This document shows, one piece after another, positions 53,107 to 60,613 of a stretch of DNA of 64,000 nt (the stretch's first letter is position 1; each line of letters starts with the position of its first letter). The translations under genes and the position numbers were made by a program. The notes beneath the pieces were generated by a model, which was not told where the DNA came from, made no database searches, and was given only the letters and a program-made list of their open reading frames with translations. Source of the DNA: Bin5 sp034422415. Lineage in GTDB: Bacteria > Chloroflexota > Anaerolineae > Caldilineales > Caldilineaceae. The stretch lies in NCBI GenBank assembly GCA_965202955.1, contig OZ241871.1:3968001-4032000 (forward strand), written 5' to 3'.

Positions 53107-53701
53107 ATGCCCCTGACTCTTTCCGACCTGGGGGGTTCCGCCATAACGCTCCCAACCGAGAAACTCCTTACCGCCGACGACCTGCTCCGTCTCGACAGCC
53201 AGGGCATTCGCGGCGAGCTTGTACAGGGAGTACTTTGCAAGACTGTGCCGACTCAACTAACGTACGGAGAAGTTGTGATGAACCTTGGAGGGGAGTTGAG
53301 GAGATTCACCAAGCCGCGTCGCCTGGTTCGTATCGTCGGCTCCGACTCCGGCATGTTGCTGGAGCGCAACCCCGATACCGTACGCGAGCCCGACATCGCC
53401 TTCATCTCCGCCCAAAAACTGCCCCTGGACGTCAGGCTCTCCGGTTACTTTGAGGGCGCTCCCGACCCTCGCCGTCGAGGTAGTCTCGCCCAGCGACAGC
53501 TCCCAAGACGTCTACCACAAGGCCCGCATGTGGATCAGCTTCAGTGTGCCCCTCGTCTGGGTCGTCAACCCCGAAACCCGCACTATCGAAATCCATCGCC
53601 ACGGCCAGCCGCTCCTCTCCTTGATCTAGGACGACACGCTCGACGGCGGGGAAGTCCTGCCCGGCTTCACCTGTCCCGTCCGGGACGTATTCGACCAGTA
53701 A
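53107..53701 (+). pseudogene. Broken Uma2 family endonuclease gene
   Basis: Frame 1 gives LTADDLLRLDSQGIRGELVQG and GMLLERNPDTVREPDIAFIS, the Uma2/DUF820 N-terminal and central motifs. Near 53466 the frame shifts by one base; in the new frame LAVEVVSPSDSSQDVYHKAR and WVVNPETRTIEIHR continue the fold, then a TAG at 53627-53629 interrupts before DDTLDGGEVLPGF, and TAA at 53699 ends it. A frameshift plus a nonsense codon make it inactive unless sequencing errors explain both. Uma2 proteins are common in Chloroflexota and Cyanobacteria. Confidence 0.8.
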
Positions 53702-53798
53702 TTGGAGAACGGTGGCGGTCATTAGCTGCAAGCTGAGGGACAGCCTACTGCCAGCTCCGTTTCAACTTGAATCGACCAACAGGTTTGGAGGTGATCGA

Positions 53799-54005
53799 AT
53801 GCGTCAAATAATCGTATACCCGGGCGAAGATGGCTTTTGGGTTGCAGAGTGCCCCAGCCTGCCCGGTTGCATTAGTCAGGGCGAATCAAAGCCTGCGGCC
53901 ATCGCCAACATCAGTGAAGCAATTGATGCATACATTTCTGCACTGGAAGATGACGGTTTACCTGTGCCCGAAGAACAGTTCGAGACACTCGTTATGGTAG
54001 TATGA
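53799..54005 (+). CDS. hicB: HicB-type antitoxin
   Basis: 68 residues: MRQIIVYPGEDGFWVAECPSLPGCISQGES, quoted only to show the HicB core E-D-G-x-x-x-A-x-x-P-x-L-P-G-C (landmarks EDGFWVAECPSLPGC). Then AIANISEAIDAYISALEDDG. GGAGGTGATC lies right before the ATG, a strong ribosome site. It overlaps hicA by 4 nt (ATGA), the usual coupling. It neutralises HicA; no C-terminal DNA-binding domain is present in this short form. The gene order antitoxin-then-toxin is the less frequent one for hicAB. Confidence 0.85.
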   Translation: MRQIIVYPGEDGFWVAECPSLPGCISQGESKPAAIANISEAIDAYISALEDDGLPVPEEQFETLVMVV

Positions 54006-54223
54006 GCAAGCTTCCAAGAGTTTCTGGACGCGAGTGTGCTGCGGCGCTGACAACACTTGGCTTCTACAAGAGAAGACAACGTGGCAGCCATATGATACTC
54101 CGCAGAGACGACCCCTACGCACAACTGGTTGTCCCTGACCATAAGGAACTTGATAGAGGAACCCTACGCGCGATAATCAGACAGGCAGGCCTGGGTGTTC
54201 AGGAATTCATGGAGTTGCTGTGA
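54002..54223 (+). CDS. hicA: HicA-type mRNA interferase toxin
   Basis: 73 residues with the double-stranded-RNA-binding-like HicA fold: VSGRECAAALTTLGFYKRRQRGSHMILRR, including the catalytic His of G-S-H, and LVVPDHKELDRGTLRAIIRQAGL. Length is typical (60-85). The ATG overlaps the hicB stop. It cleaves mRNA to slow growth when free of HicB. Neighbours are an Uma2 relic and an amidase gene, unrelated in function. Confidence 0.87.
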   Translation: MSKLPRVSGRECAAALTTLGFYKRRQRGSHMILRRDDPYAQLVVPDHKELDRGTLRAIIRQAGLGVQEFMELL

Positions 54224-54389
54224 CCACAGGCGCGTCTGCGACGGACACTGAAATCCCCTAAATGCAACCTGACTCCTTCCCGCTGAATGCAACCAACAAG
54301 CCGGTAAACATTTTAGAAAAGGCCCAGCCGACCAACCTAGGGTGCCGCCTCTCCAACGCTTTGACGGCATCCAATGAGGATTCCTTACC

Positions 54390-55808
54390 ATGACCTTTCC
54401 CGAACTCTGCCGCCTACCCGCCACCGAGCTGACCGCCGCCATTCGCGCCAAGCAGCTCTCACCCATTGAGCTGACCAGAGCCTTCCTCGACCGCATCGAA
54501 GCCGTCAACCCCGCCATCAACGCCTACCTCGCCGTAGACGCCGACCGCGCCCTCGATTCCGCACGCGCCGCCGAAGCCGCCGTCATGCGCGGCGACGAGA
54601 TCGGCCCCCTCCACGGCCTACCCGTCCCCATCAAGGACCTCGAACCCAGCGAAGGCATGCGCCACACCAGCGGCTCCATCCTATTCACCGACCACATCGC
54701 CGTCTTCGATGGTGCCGTCACCGGGCGTGTCAAAGCCGCTGGCGGCACAATCATCGGCAAGACCAACACGCCCCACCTCGGCCACAAGGACATGTGCGAC
54801 AACCTGCTCGGCGACCCCGGCCGCAACCCCTGGAACACCGAACGCACCCCCGGTGGCTCCAGCGGCGGCGCAGCCGCAGCCGTCGCCGCCGGCCTGGGCC
54901 CACTCGCGCACGGCTCCGACGGCGCCGGTTCCATCCGCATTCCAGCCGCCCTCTGCGGCGTCTTCGGCTTCAAACCGTCATTCGGCCGCATCCCCTACTG
55001 GCCCAACCTCGACATCTGGGCCGCCCGTTCCCACAACGGACCTATCTCCCGCACAGTCGCCGACGCCGCCCTTTTCACCCAGGCCACCGCCGGCCCCGAC
55101 CCGCGCGACCCGACCACCATCGACAACACGCCCGACGACTACCTCGCCGCCGTCGCCGACCCGCTGCCCGCGCTCAAAGGCCTGCGCGTCGCTTGGAGCG
55201 CCGACTTCGGCTACGCCGCCGTCGAGCCCGACGTCCGCCGCCTCACCGAACAGGCCGCCCGACGCTTCGAAGACCTCGGCTGTCATGTCGAAGCCGTCGA
55301 TCCCGGCTGGGACAATCCCCGCGACGGCGCCGAAGCTTCTTGGCACGTCTCCATGGCCGCTCGCGTCGGCCGCAGCTACGACCAGGACCCCCACGCCTTC
55401 GAGCCCACCCTCGTCGCAATGATCCAAAAAGGCCGCCGCATCACCGCCGAAGAGCACGGCCTCTCCGATCTCGCCCGCACCGACTTCTACAACCAGGCCC
55501 GCCTCTTCTTCGAGGAATTCGACCTCCTGCTCACCCCCCAGATGCCCCTCACCGCCTGGGCCGTCGACGACTGGCCTCAACAGATCGAAGGCAGACCCAG
55601 CCCCTCCATTTTCGACCGCCTGCCCTTCACCTTCCCCTTCAATCTCACCGGCCAGCCCGCCGCCAGTGTACCCTGCGGCTTCGCCTCCGATGGCCTCCCC
55701 GTCGCCCTCCAGATCGTCGGCCGTTGGCACGCCGACACTCTCACCCTCCAGGCCGCCGCCGCCCTCGAGCAGGCCGCCCCCTGGGCCCACCACTGGCCCG
55801 ACCTCTAG
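54390..55808 (+). CDS. Amidase (amidase-signature family)
   Basis: 472 residues. The Ser-cisSer-Lys catalytic triad is seen as Lys82 in LPVPIKDLEP, Ser157 in TPGGSSGGAAAAVAAG and Ser181 in GSDGAGSIRIPAALCG. Start MTFPELCRLPATELT is typical of this branch (aryl- or GatA-like amidases). Hydrolyses amide bonds in the cytoplasm; substrate unknown. It is a single gene, 166 nt after hicA, followed by IS debris. Confidence 0.92.
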   Translation: MTFPELCRLPATELTAAIRAKQLSPIELTRAFLDRIEAVNPAINAYLAVDADRALDSARAAEAAVMRGDEIGPLHGLPVPIKDLEPSEGMRHTSGSILFTDHIAVFDGAVTGRVKAAGGTIIGKTNTPHLGHKDMCDNLLGDPGRNPWNTERTPGGSSGGAAAAVAAGLGPLAHGSDGAGSIRIPAALCGVFGFKPSFGRIPYWPNLDIWAARSHNGPISRTVADAALFTQATAGPDPRDPTTIDNTPDDYLAAVADPLPALKGLRVAWSADFGYAAVEPDVRRLTEQAARRFEDLGCHVEAVDPGWDNPRDGAEASWHVSMAARVGRSYDQDPHAFEPTLVAMIQKGRRITAEEHGLSDLARTDFYNQARLFFEEFDLLLTPQMPLTAWAVDDWPQQIEGRPSPSIFDRLPFTFPFNLTGQPAASVPCGFASDGLPVALQIVGRWHADTLTLQAAAALEQAAPWAHHWPDL

Positions 55809-55861
55809 CGCAAAGCCTGCCCTCCCCCGCTCCCCGCTATCCACTATCCGGGATACATTTG

Positions 55862-56012
55862 GGGGGCAGGTCACCCGCAGCATAGGGTCTGCCGATCTGA
55901 TAGAGGTACTGGCCGAGTTGATGGTGTTCAGAGGGGCGCCCGACCACATTCGCTCGGACAACGGGCCGGAGTTTGCGGCCCGTGCTGTGCGTGCGTGGCT
56001 TGGGCGGGTGGG
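55862..56012 (+). pseudogene. IS3-family remnant (terminal repeat plus transposase fragment)
   Basis: GGGGGCAGGTCA at 55862-55873, identical to the end of the full IS3 element at 57494-57505, is directly followed by a piece of orfB: VLAELMVFRGAPDHIRSDNG then PEFAARAVRAWLGRVGG. It nearly matches the catalytic core of the intact copy (IEALAELMVFRGVPDHIRSDNG). The order of end repeat then internal segment shows a deletion or rearrangement. Confidence 0.75.
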
Positions 56013-56278
56013 GGGCAGGAACAGGGGCAAACGCTCATGCATTGACAGGTGTGCTCTCGTGAACGCTCGTACGAGCGTATTACGAGCGTTCACGAGCGTT
56101 TGGCGCAAAAATTTTTTCGCGGAGCTGAAGGGCAGGCTGCGGATGGAGAAGCTGCCGAAAAGGGGCGCATGGAATTGCGATGGATGACGAAGTGATTGGC
56201 ATGAAAGGATAACAAATAATATATTATTTATTAGTATTTTTGGCTGCAAAATAGAATGGTGTTTATGCAAGGCCACCC
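56013..56278. other. Gap between IS remnant and IS3 element
   Basis: No gene recognised. It becomes AT-rich to the right (ATATTATTTATT near 56220) and carries the strong inverted repeat described at 56056-56100. Confidence 0.4.
56056..56100. repeat. 16-bp inverted repeat built of ACGAGCGTT units
   Basis: CTCGTGAACGCTCGTA at 56056-56071 pairs perfectly with 56081-56096 around a 9-nt loop. The unit ACGAGCGTT recurs at 56082-56090 and 56092-56100, with ACGAGCGT at 56071-56078 and its complement AACGCTCGT at 56062-56070. It is either a binding or recombination site, or a stem-loop. No gene borders it directly. Confidence 0.6.
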
Positions 56279-56307
56279 TGACCTGCCCCCGATGTTTGTA
56301 CCACTTG

Positions 56308-57132
56308 TTATGTTAGTCCGACAGGCACGGGGACAGGGTCGGCAGGCAAGAGGGCCTCAGGCGCCGGCGGCCGGTAGCCCAGAGAACTGTGCGGTCTGAT
56401 CCGGTTGTAAGTCCGTCTGTAGCGCTCCGTCAACACGCGCACCTCCAGCAACGTATAGAAGAGCTCCCTGTCCAGCAGCTCGTCCCTCAACTTCCCGTTG
56501 AAACTCTCGATGTAGCCGTTCTCCCACGGCGACCCAGGTTCGATATAGAGCGTCCTGGCTCCCACCCGCCCAAGCCACTCGCGCACAGCCTGGGCCGTAA
56601 ACTCCGGCCCGTTGTCCGAGCGAATATGGTCGGGCACGCCTCTGAACACCATCAACTCGGCCAGCGCCTCTATCACATCGGCAGACCGCATGCTGCGGCC
56701 AGCCTGGATCGCCAGACACTCCCTGCTGTATTCGTCGATGACGGTCAGCAACCGCACGCCTGTGCCGTCATGCAGCCTCAGATACACGAAGTCGTAGGCC
56801 CACACATGGTCCTTCCACGCAGGCCGCAGACGCACACACGAGCCGTCATTGGACCACAGACGCCCTCTCTTCGGCTGCTTCGCCGGTACCCTAAGCCCTT
56901 CACGCCGCCATATCCTCTCCACACGCTTGTGGTTCACTCGCCAGCCACGATGCTTCAGAAGGGCGGTGATCCTGCGGTAGCCGTACCTGCCGAACTGACT
57001 GGCCAGCTCCACGATCGCCTCGGTCAGCGCCTTCCCGTCCTCCACCGGGCTCGGCGCGTATCGCTGTGTCGAGCGAGGATGACCCAGCACCCGGCAGGCG
57101 CGTCGCTCCGAAACCCCATAGAGCGCCTTCAC
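56308..57132 (-). CDS. IS3-family transposase OrfB (DDE integrase core)
   Basis: 274 residues from an assumed start at 57132 (GTG). HTH_21-type N-terminal stretch ALYGVSERRACRVLGHPRSTQRY, then the rve core with DDE residues: Asp in HVWAYDFVYLR, Asp in DHIRSDNGPEF and Glu in ENGYIESFNGKLRDELLD. The tail TYNRIRPHSSLGYRPPAPEALLPADP is typical. It is normally made as an OrfAB fusion by -1 frameshifting, so the true start may lie upstream in orfA. Confidence 0.92.
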   Translation of the reverse strand: MKALYGVSERRACRVLGHPRSTQRYAPSPVEDGKALTEAIVELASQFGRYGYRRITALLKHRGWRVNHKRVERIWRREGLRVPAKQPKRGRLWSNDGSCVRLRPAWKDHVWAYDFVYLRLHDGTGVRLLTVIDEYSRECLAIQAGRSMRSADVIEALAELMVFRGVPDHIRSDNGPEFTAQAVREWLGRVGARTLYIEPGSPWENGYIESFNGKLRDELLDRELFYTLLEVRVLTERYRRTYNRIRPHSSLGYRPPAPEALLPADPVPVPVGLT

Positions 57133-57164
57133 GTGGTCGACACACTGGCGACGACGTGAAGGAC

Positions 57165-57442
57165 TCAGAAGTTTCCCTCAGACGCCTCCCTCAGTATCTG
57201 GTTGTCCAGCGTCAGCTCTGCCACCGCTCGCTTCAGGCGGCTGTTCTCCGACTCCAGACGCTTCAGGCGTCTTGCCTGGTCGATCCTGAGACCCCCGTAC
57301 TCGCTGCGCCAGCGGTAGAAGGTCTGCTCGGTCACGCCGATCCGGCGGGCAGCCTCAGCCACTGTGCTGCCTCGGCTATCGCCACCTCGGCCTCTCTGAG
57401 CTTGTTGATCACCTGCTCCGGCGTATGTCTCTTCCTGGCCAT
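57165..57442 (-). pseudogene. IS3-family transposase OrfA with frameshift
   Basis: From ATG 57442: MARKRHTPEQVINKLREAEV and AIAE, the OrfA start. Near 57366 a single base appears missing, and the frame TVAEAARRIGVTEQTFYRW, EYGGLRIDQARRLKRLESEN continues to 57165. The helix-turn-helix and coiled-coil of OrfA are otherwise intact. The shift would prevent normal OrfA synthesis unless recoded. Confidence 0.7.
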
Positions 57443-57505
57443 CTTTCCCCCTTTCTACGGCCCAATTCTAACATATTTCCTGGACCAGTTCTTGGGGGCA
57501 GGTCA

Positions 57506-58361
57506 TATACACCTTGCTCGTGTTGAGACGGAATACGAATTCATTGACGTACCGCCTCATGTGCTTCTTCGACCAATGGTGGTAGGTCCCTTTGAACCCT
57601 CGCTTCAACACCGCCCACACACTTTCAATGCCATTGGTCGTGATGTCGCCATCCATGAATTGCCATTCGGAGTGTTGGACCGACGCGTGATCATACCACT
57701 CACCCAACATCCAATAGCCAGAGTGGTCGTCAGTGTGAACTGTTGCTCCCTCCTTCACGTTTCGCAACACTTCGTCAGTCAAGGTGGCAGTGGATCGATT
57801 AGGGATAGGATGAGCGATAACCCTACCAGTTTCACGCTCGCGCAACCCAATCACCGTTGTTTTGCCACCAAGTGGCCCAGGCGGTAGTTGTTTCTTCTTG
57901 TCGTAGTGCATGAACTTCTTACTACCACCTATGAACGCCTCGTCCACTTCCACCGTTCCTTCAAGTGGTTCAGCCACGATGTCACACGCTTCACGCAACC
58001 GATGCAGCATGAACCACGCTGTAGCCTGTCGGACTCCCAATTGTTTGGACAGTTGGATGCTGGAGATACCCTTACGCGAAGTTTCAAGCAGGTACATCGC
58101 GTAGAGCCACTTTTGAAGTGGAACATGCGATCTCGCAAATACTGTGTCAGTGCGGACAGTGAATCGTTTCCGACAATCGTTGCACAGGTAATACGGTCGC
58201 CACTTGAGCTTGGTGATGCTCCGTTCACTATCGCAATGGGGGCAATACATACCCTCCCCCCAACGCAACTCCTCAAAGTACTCGATGGCAATGTCCTCAG
58301 TTGGGAACATCTTGAAGAATTCGAACGTGCTGATCGTCGTTTCACCATTATGCGTGCCCAT
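57506..58361 (-). pseudogene. IS1595-family transposase, 3' end replaced by IS3
   Basis: Starts MGTHNGETTISTFEFFKMFP at 58361 with AAAGGAGA upstream. A zinc ribbon uses CPHC and CNDC (Cys40/43/60/63). The ISXO2-type DDE domain has TVEVDEAFIGG, GATVHTDDHSGY and TTNGIESVWAVLKRGFKG. Coding reaches FRLNTSKVY and then runs into the IS3 end, adding only TCPQELVQEIC. The natural C-terminus is missing. An intact-looking promoter precedes it at 58410-58438. Confidence 0.85.
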
Positions 58362-58409
58362 GACCTCGTCTCCTTTCACTCGTTGAACTGGGGGCTATTG
58401 AGTTTCCAC

Positions 58410-58438
58410 ATAATAACATATCTTGGGAAAAATGTCAA
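58410..58438 (-). promoter_or_regulatory. Sigma70 promoter for the IS1595 transposase
   Basis: On the minus strand, TTGACA (58438-58433), a 17-nt spacer and TATTAT (58415-58410). It points at the truncated transposase starting at 58361. Confidence 0.75.
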
Positions 58439-58498
58439 ATTCGACGATGTGTTGGCAGGCTCAAACAGAACGCTAACACTACAGACTGGACAAACCTC

Positions 58499-58527
58499 TT
58501 GCAATTTGGTACACTTGTTCGTATTCT
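58499..58527 (+). promoter_or_regulatory. Promoter for the small gene at 58548
   Basis: TTGCAA (58499-58504), 17-nt spacer, TATTCT (58522-58527); transcription would start just before the AAGGAGG ribosome site at about 58535. Confidence 0.45.
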
Positions 58528-58547
58528 AGCGCACAAGGAGGATAGAT

Positions 58548-58835
58548 TTGGCAAGAAAGAGCAGAGTTGTAAGGTGTAGGGACCGGAAAACAAGAGCCAG
58601 TTTCAGAAAGTATACTGACACAATAGTATGGATGAGATGCGAAATTTGTGATGTCGGAGGGTCTTTCTCCATGAATCACCAAGATGGGGATAATGAATTG
58701 TGGCAAGAATTGAAGCGAATCGCGCGTTATGAGACTCGTGATATGGTGCCCATTGACGACGGCCCTAGTCAATTCCGCCCGCGCTTCGATAGCAACATAC
58801 CTTTCAACCCCTTCGATCATTTCTTCATTGACTAA
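58548..58835 (+). CDS. Small hypothetical protein
   Basis: 95 residues from a TTG start, supported by AAGGAGG about 7 nt upstream and a plausible promoter. Basic N-terminus (MARKSRVVRCRDRKTRASFRK), one CEIC-like Cys pair (MRCEICDVGG), acidic and Phe-rich tail (PFNPFDHFFID). No family recognised. The surrounding DNA is AT-rich compared with the catabolic blocks. Confidence 0.5.
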   Translation: MARKSRVVRCRDRKTRASFRKYTDTIVWMRCEICDVGGSFSMNHQDGDNELWQELKRIARYETRDMVPIDDGPSQFRPRFDSNIPFNPFDHFFID

Positions 58836-58913
58836 GATCGGGCGAATTGGAAGCCCCAACCCGATTGCCACAGTGAAAGGAGACTTGGTGGAATTCTATC
58901 TAGCCATCCCACC

Positions 58914-59150
58914 CTAATCAAGAAAAAAGTTGCGCACAAGCCTGACCGTTTCTACGAACCACCTTGCACTAGGAACCGCAGGTATCTCGACGATCTTGAT
59001 ACCATCTACCTTCCCGAATTGACGCAGGGCATACAGTCTGGCCTGAGCATCATCGAAGTCCTCAGCTTCCAACTCGAAGCCCCATTTCGCGCCTTTATAC
59101 ATGTAGTGACAGATGAAGGTCTGCCAGTTTTCTTTAGGAGAAGAACCCAT
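58914..59150 (-). CDS. Small hypothetical protein, divergent from a DUF1508 gene
   Basis: 78 residues: FICHYMYKGAKWGFELEAEDFDDAQARLYALRQFGKVDGIKIVEIPA then a basic tail; landmark YKGAKWGFELEAEDFDDAQA. It looks like a small alpha/beta domain, possibly of a host-modulating or phage-like kind, but I do not recognise it. AAAGGA is about 10 nt upstream. Its ATG and that of the rightward gene share the palindrome CATG. Confidence 0.5.
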   Translation of the reverse strand: MGSSPKENWQTFICHYMYKGAKWGFELEAEDFDDAQARLYALRQFGKVDGIKIVEIPAVPSARWFVETVRLVRNFFLD

Positions 59151-59331
59151 GAGATTTGTCCTTTACAAGGATAGGGTAGGCGAGTACCGTTGGAGGCTTT
59201 ACGCTGCCAACAATGTGATCATCGGTGCCTCAAGCGAAGGGTACAATAGAAAGTCCGATTGTCGTGCCAACATCGAAAAAATAAAGAGTTGCTGGGATGC
59301 CCCAGTAGACGATCAGACGGGCGAAGATTGA
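59149..59331 (+). CDS. DUF1508 (YegP-like) protein
   Basis: 60 residues: MRFVLYKDRVGEYRWRLYAAN and NVIIGASSEGYNRKSDC, the single-repeat DUF1508 pattern (F-x-x-Y-x-D...G-x-x-R-W-R-L-x-A-x-N...SSEGY). AGGAGAAG precedes the ATG. Function unknown; YegP in E. coli has two such repeats. It is followed by a strong terminator. Confidence 0.72.
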   Translation: MRFVLYKDRVGEYRWRLYAANNVIIGASSEGYNRKSDCRANIEKIKSCWDAPVDDQTGED

Positions 59332-59350
59332 ACCTTCGCTCGTTCATTCA

Positions 59351-59390
59351 AAAGAGAAAGCCTACCAAAGCGGTAGGCTTTCTCTTTGTT
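59351..59390 (+). terminator. Rho-independent terminator after DUF1508 gene
   Basis: 16-bp perfect stem AAAGAGAAAGCCTACC (59351-59366) with complement at 59372-59387, loop AAAGC, then GTT; the T-rich 3' arm ends CTCTTTGTT. It is 20 nt past the gene's stop. Confidence 0.8.
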
Positions 59391-59450
59391 GCTTCGATTG
59401 ATGGCGCGTCTGTTCATTTGAAATAGGTACACCTCCTTATCCAATTAGAA

Positions 59451-59473
59451 AAGCTCACCAATTCGGTGAGCTT
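59451..59473 (-). terminator. Terminator for the leftward pair 60052-59512
   Basis: 9-bp stem AAGCTCACC / GGTGAGCTT with a 5-nt loop; on the minus strand it is followed by TTTTC. It lies about 40 nt past the stop at 59512. Confidence 0.7.
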
Positions 59474-59511
59474 ACGGCTAATGTCTGAGGAGTTTTTACC
59501 GAGTATTAGGG

Positions 59512-59790
59512 CTATTTCTCCTCGTCTATTTCCTCAAGAAACAAGAATTCTTTCATTTTTCTAGCGTGACGGATCATTGATGATTGAACAAAATTTTCAT
59601 CCTCATCCTCGGCATTATGTTGAAAAGTCGATAGGTGCTCTATGATAACATCCAAATCCTTTCCAATTTTTTTCGACTGACTAGAACGGTTTATAAATCT
59701 AGCTAAGACTATCTCTACAATGGCTAGTCTAGCGGACAGGTCAGCAACAGAATCCTCATGTGTCACTGTTTGTTTTGTGGTCTCGGTCAT
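59512..59790 (-). CDS. Small hypothetical protein, second of a leftward pair
   Basis: 92 residues, acidic, helix-rich: MTETTKQTVTHEDSVADLSARLAIVEIVLARF, then KIGKDLDVIIEHLSTFQHNAEDEDENFV (landmarks DSVADLSARLAIVE and KIGKDLDVIIEHL). No membrane span. It overlaps the gene upstream by 35 nt, so both are translated as a pair. No family recognised. Confidence 0.5.
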   Translation of the reverse strand: MTETTKQTVTHEDSVADLSARLAIVEIVLARFINRSSQSKKIGKDLDVIIEHLSTFQHNAEDEDENFVQSSMIRHARKMKEFLFLEEIDEEK

Positions 59791-60052
59791 TTCGTATCTC
59801 CTTAGAGACTAAAGGCCAAATTCGTTCAACAAGAGCAACAGCAGATTCGGTTTGGTCTGCTGAAGATTCCATGTGCTTTTCAAGAAGTTTGAGAAGTGAA
59901 TCTATGTTATCGTCTCTCCTCTTCATAATGGGAGGAAGTCTTATGATCGCTAAACAAATGGTAACACTCAACAACACCGCAAGCACCAAGCAGAGAATAA
60001 AAGGGGCTTTTTGACCTTCTTGAAATAACCATACAAGATGTTCAAGCTCCAC
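59756..60052 (-). CDS. Small membrane protein, first of a leftward pair
   Basis: 98 residues from GTG at 60052 with AGAAGGAGAAAC upstream. One strong membrane span at about 18-40 (PFILCLVLAVLLSVTICLAII), then a basic stop-transfer (MKRRDD) and a helical cytoplasmic tail. The arrangement resembles small holin-like or lysis-accessory proteins, but no family is recognised. Confidence 0.5.
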   Translation of the reverse strand: MELEHLVWLFQEGQKAPFILCLVLAVLLSVTICLAIIRLPPIMKRRDDNIDSLLKLLEKHMESSADQTESAVALVERIWPLVSKEIRNDRDHKTNSDT

Positions 60053-60252
60053 GTATGTTTCTCCTTCTCGATTATGTTACCTGAACGCAAACAGATGTTA
60101 TCACATTGCAAGTACGGTGAAAAGAGGCTTAACTTCACGTCCCTGAATACGCCAGCGAAATCGTTCGAATCTGTGCAGTTAAGCGTATAAATCCCCAATT
60201 TTTGACCCTCATGGTTGACGGTCCATGAATAGACAGAACAGGATATTTTGCA

Positions 60253-60501
60253 ATGGTTAAACATCATACGTGTCGATGTAGAGAATGTTTGGAGGAAGAA
60301 AATATGAGGCTAAGGGAGGAGGTTCGAAAACTCAGAAGACCTTGGAACAATGCTCTGATTGAGGAATGTAATCGTAGCCGGGCTGCAAGGGGTCCTATTC
60401 TGAGAATAACCGAAAACAACCGTGCTTATGTTGAATCCAAAGGGTATCCACAAATAATATTTGGGGAAAGTGAGTCTTACATCTCACCTAAGAAGAGCTA
60501 A
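60253..60501 (+). CDS. Small Cys-rich, basic hypothetical protein
   Basis: 82 residues: MVKHHTCRCRECLEEENMRLREEVRKLRR, with three cysteines near the start (CRCREC) and a short helix of a leucine-zipper kind, then AARGPILRITENNRAYVE. Might be a zinc-bound or DNA-binding mini-protein. No family recognised. A weak AGGA lies upstream. Confidence 0.45.
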   Translation: MVKHHTCRCRECLEEENMRLREEVRKLRRPWNNALIEECNRSRAARGPILRITENNRAYVESKGYPQIIFGESESYISPKKS

Positions 60502-60613
60502 AGTATATCCCTTTTGAAACCCCGACTTCTCGGAAAGGGGGCACATAGGATTCACGGGCGTTTCGGCTGCACGCTCGTCAGGAAGAAATTCTTGGTTCCA
60601 TTAGGGAAACACT

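Larger units (their letters stand above)
56279..57505 (-). mobile_element. IS3-family insertion sequence
   Basis: 1227-bp element bounded by perfect 12-bp inverted repeats TGACCTGCCCCC (56279-56290) and GGGGGCAGGTCA (57494-57505). It carries orfB (56308-57132) and a frameshifted orfA (57165-57442), transcribed leftward. No matching 3-4 bp target duplication was seen at the ends. It lies within the truncated end of an IS1595-type transposase. Confidence 0.85.

Noticed and set aside
54978..56276. 432-codon minus-strand frame over the amidase gene
   Set aside because: Antisense to the intact amidase with complete Ser-cisSer-Lys triad; Gly/Val-rich shadow.
56276..57508. Target-site duplication around the IS3 element
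   Set aside because: Flanking trinucleotides (CCC and TAT) do not match; no duplication of 3-5 bp was found.
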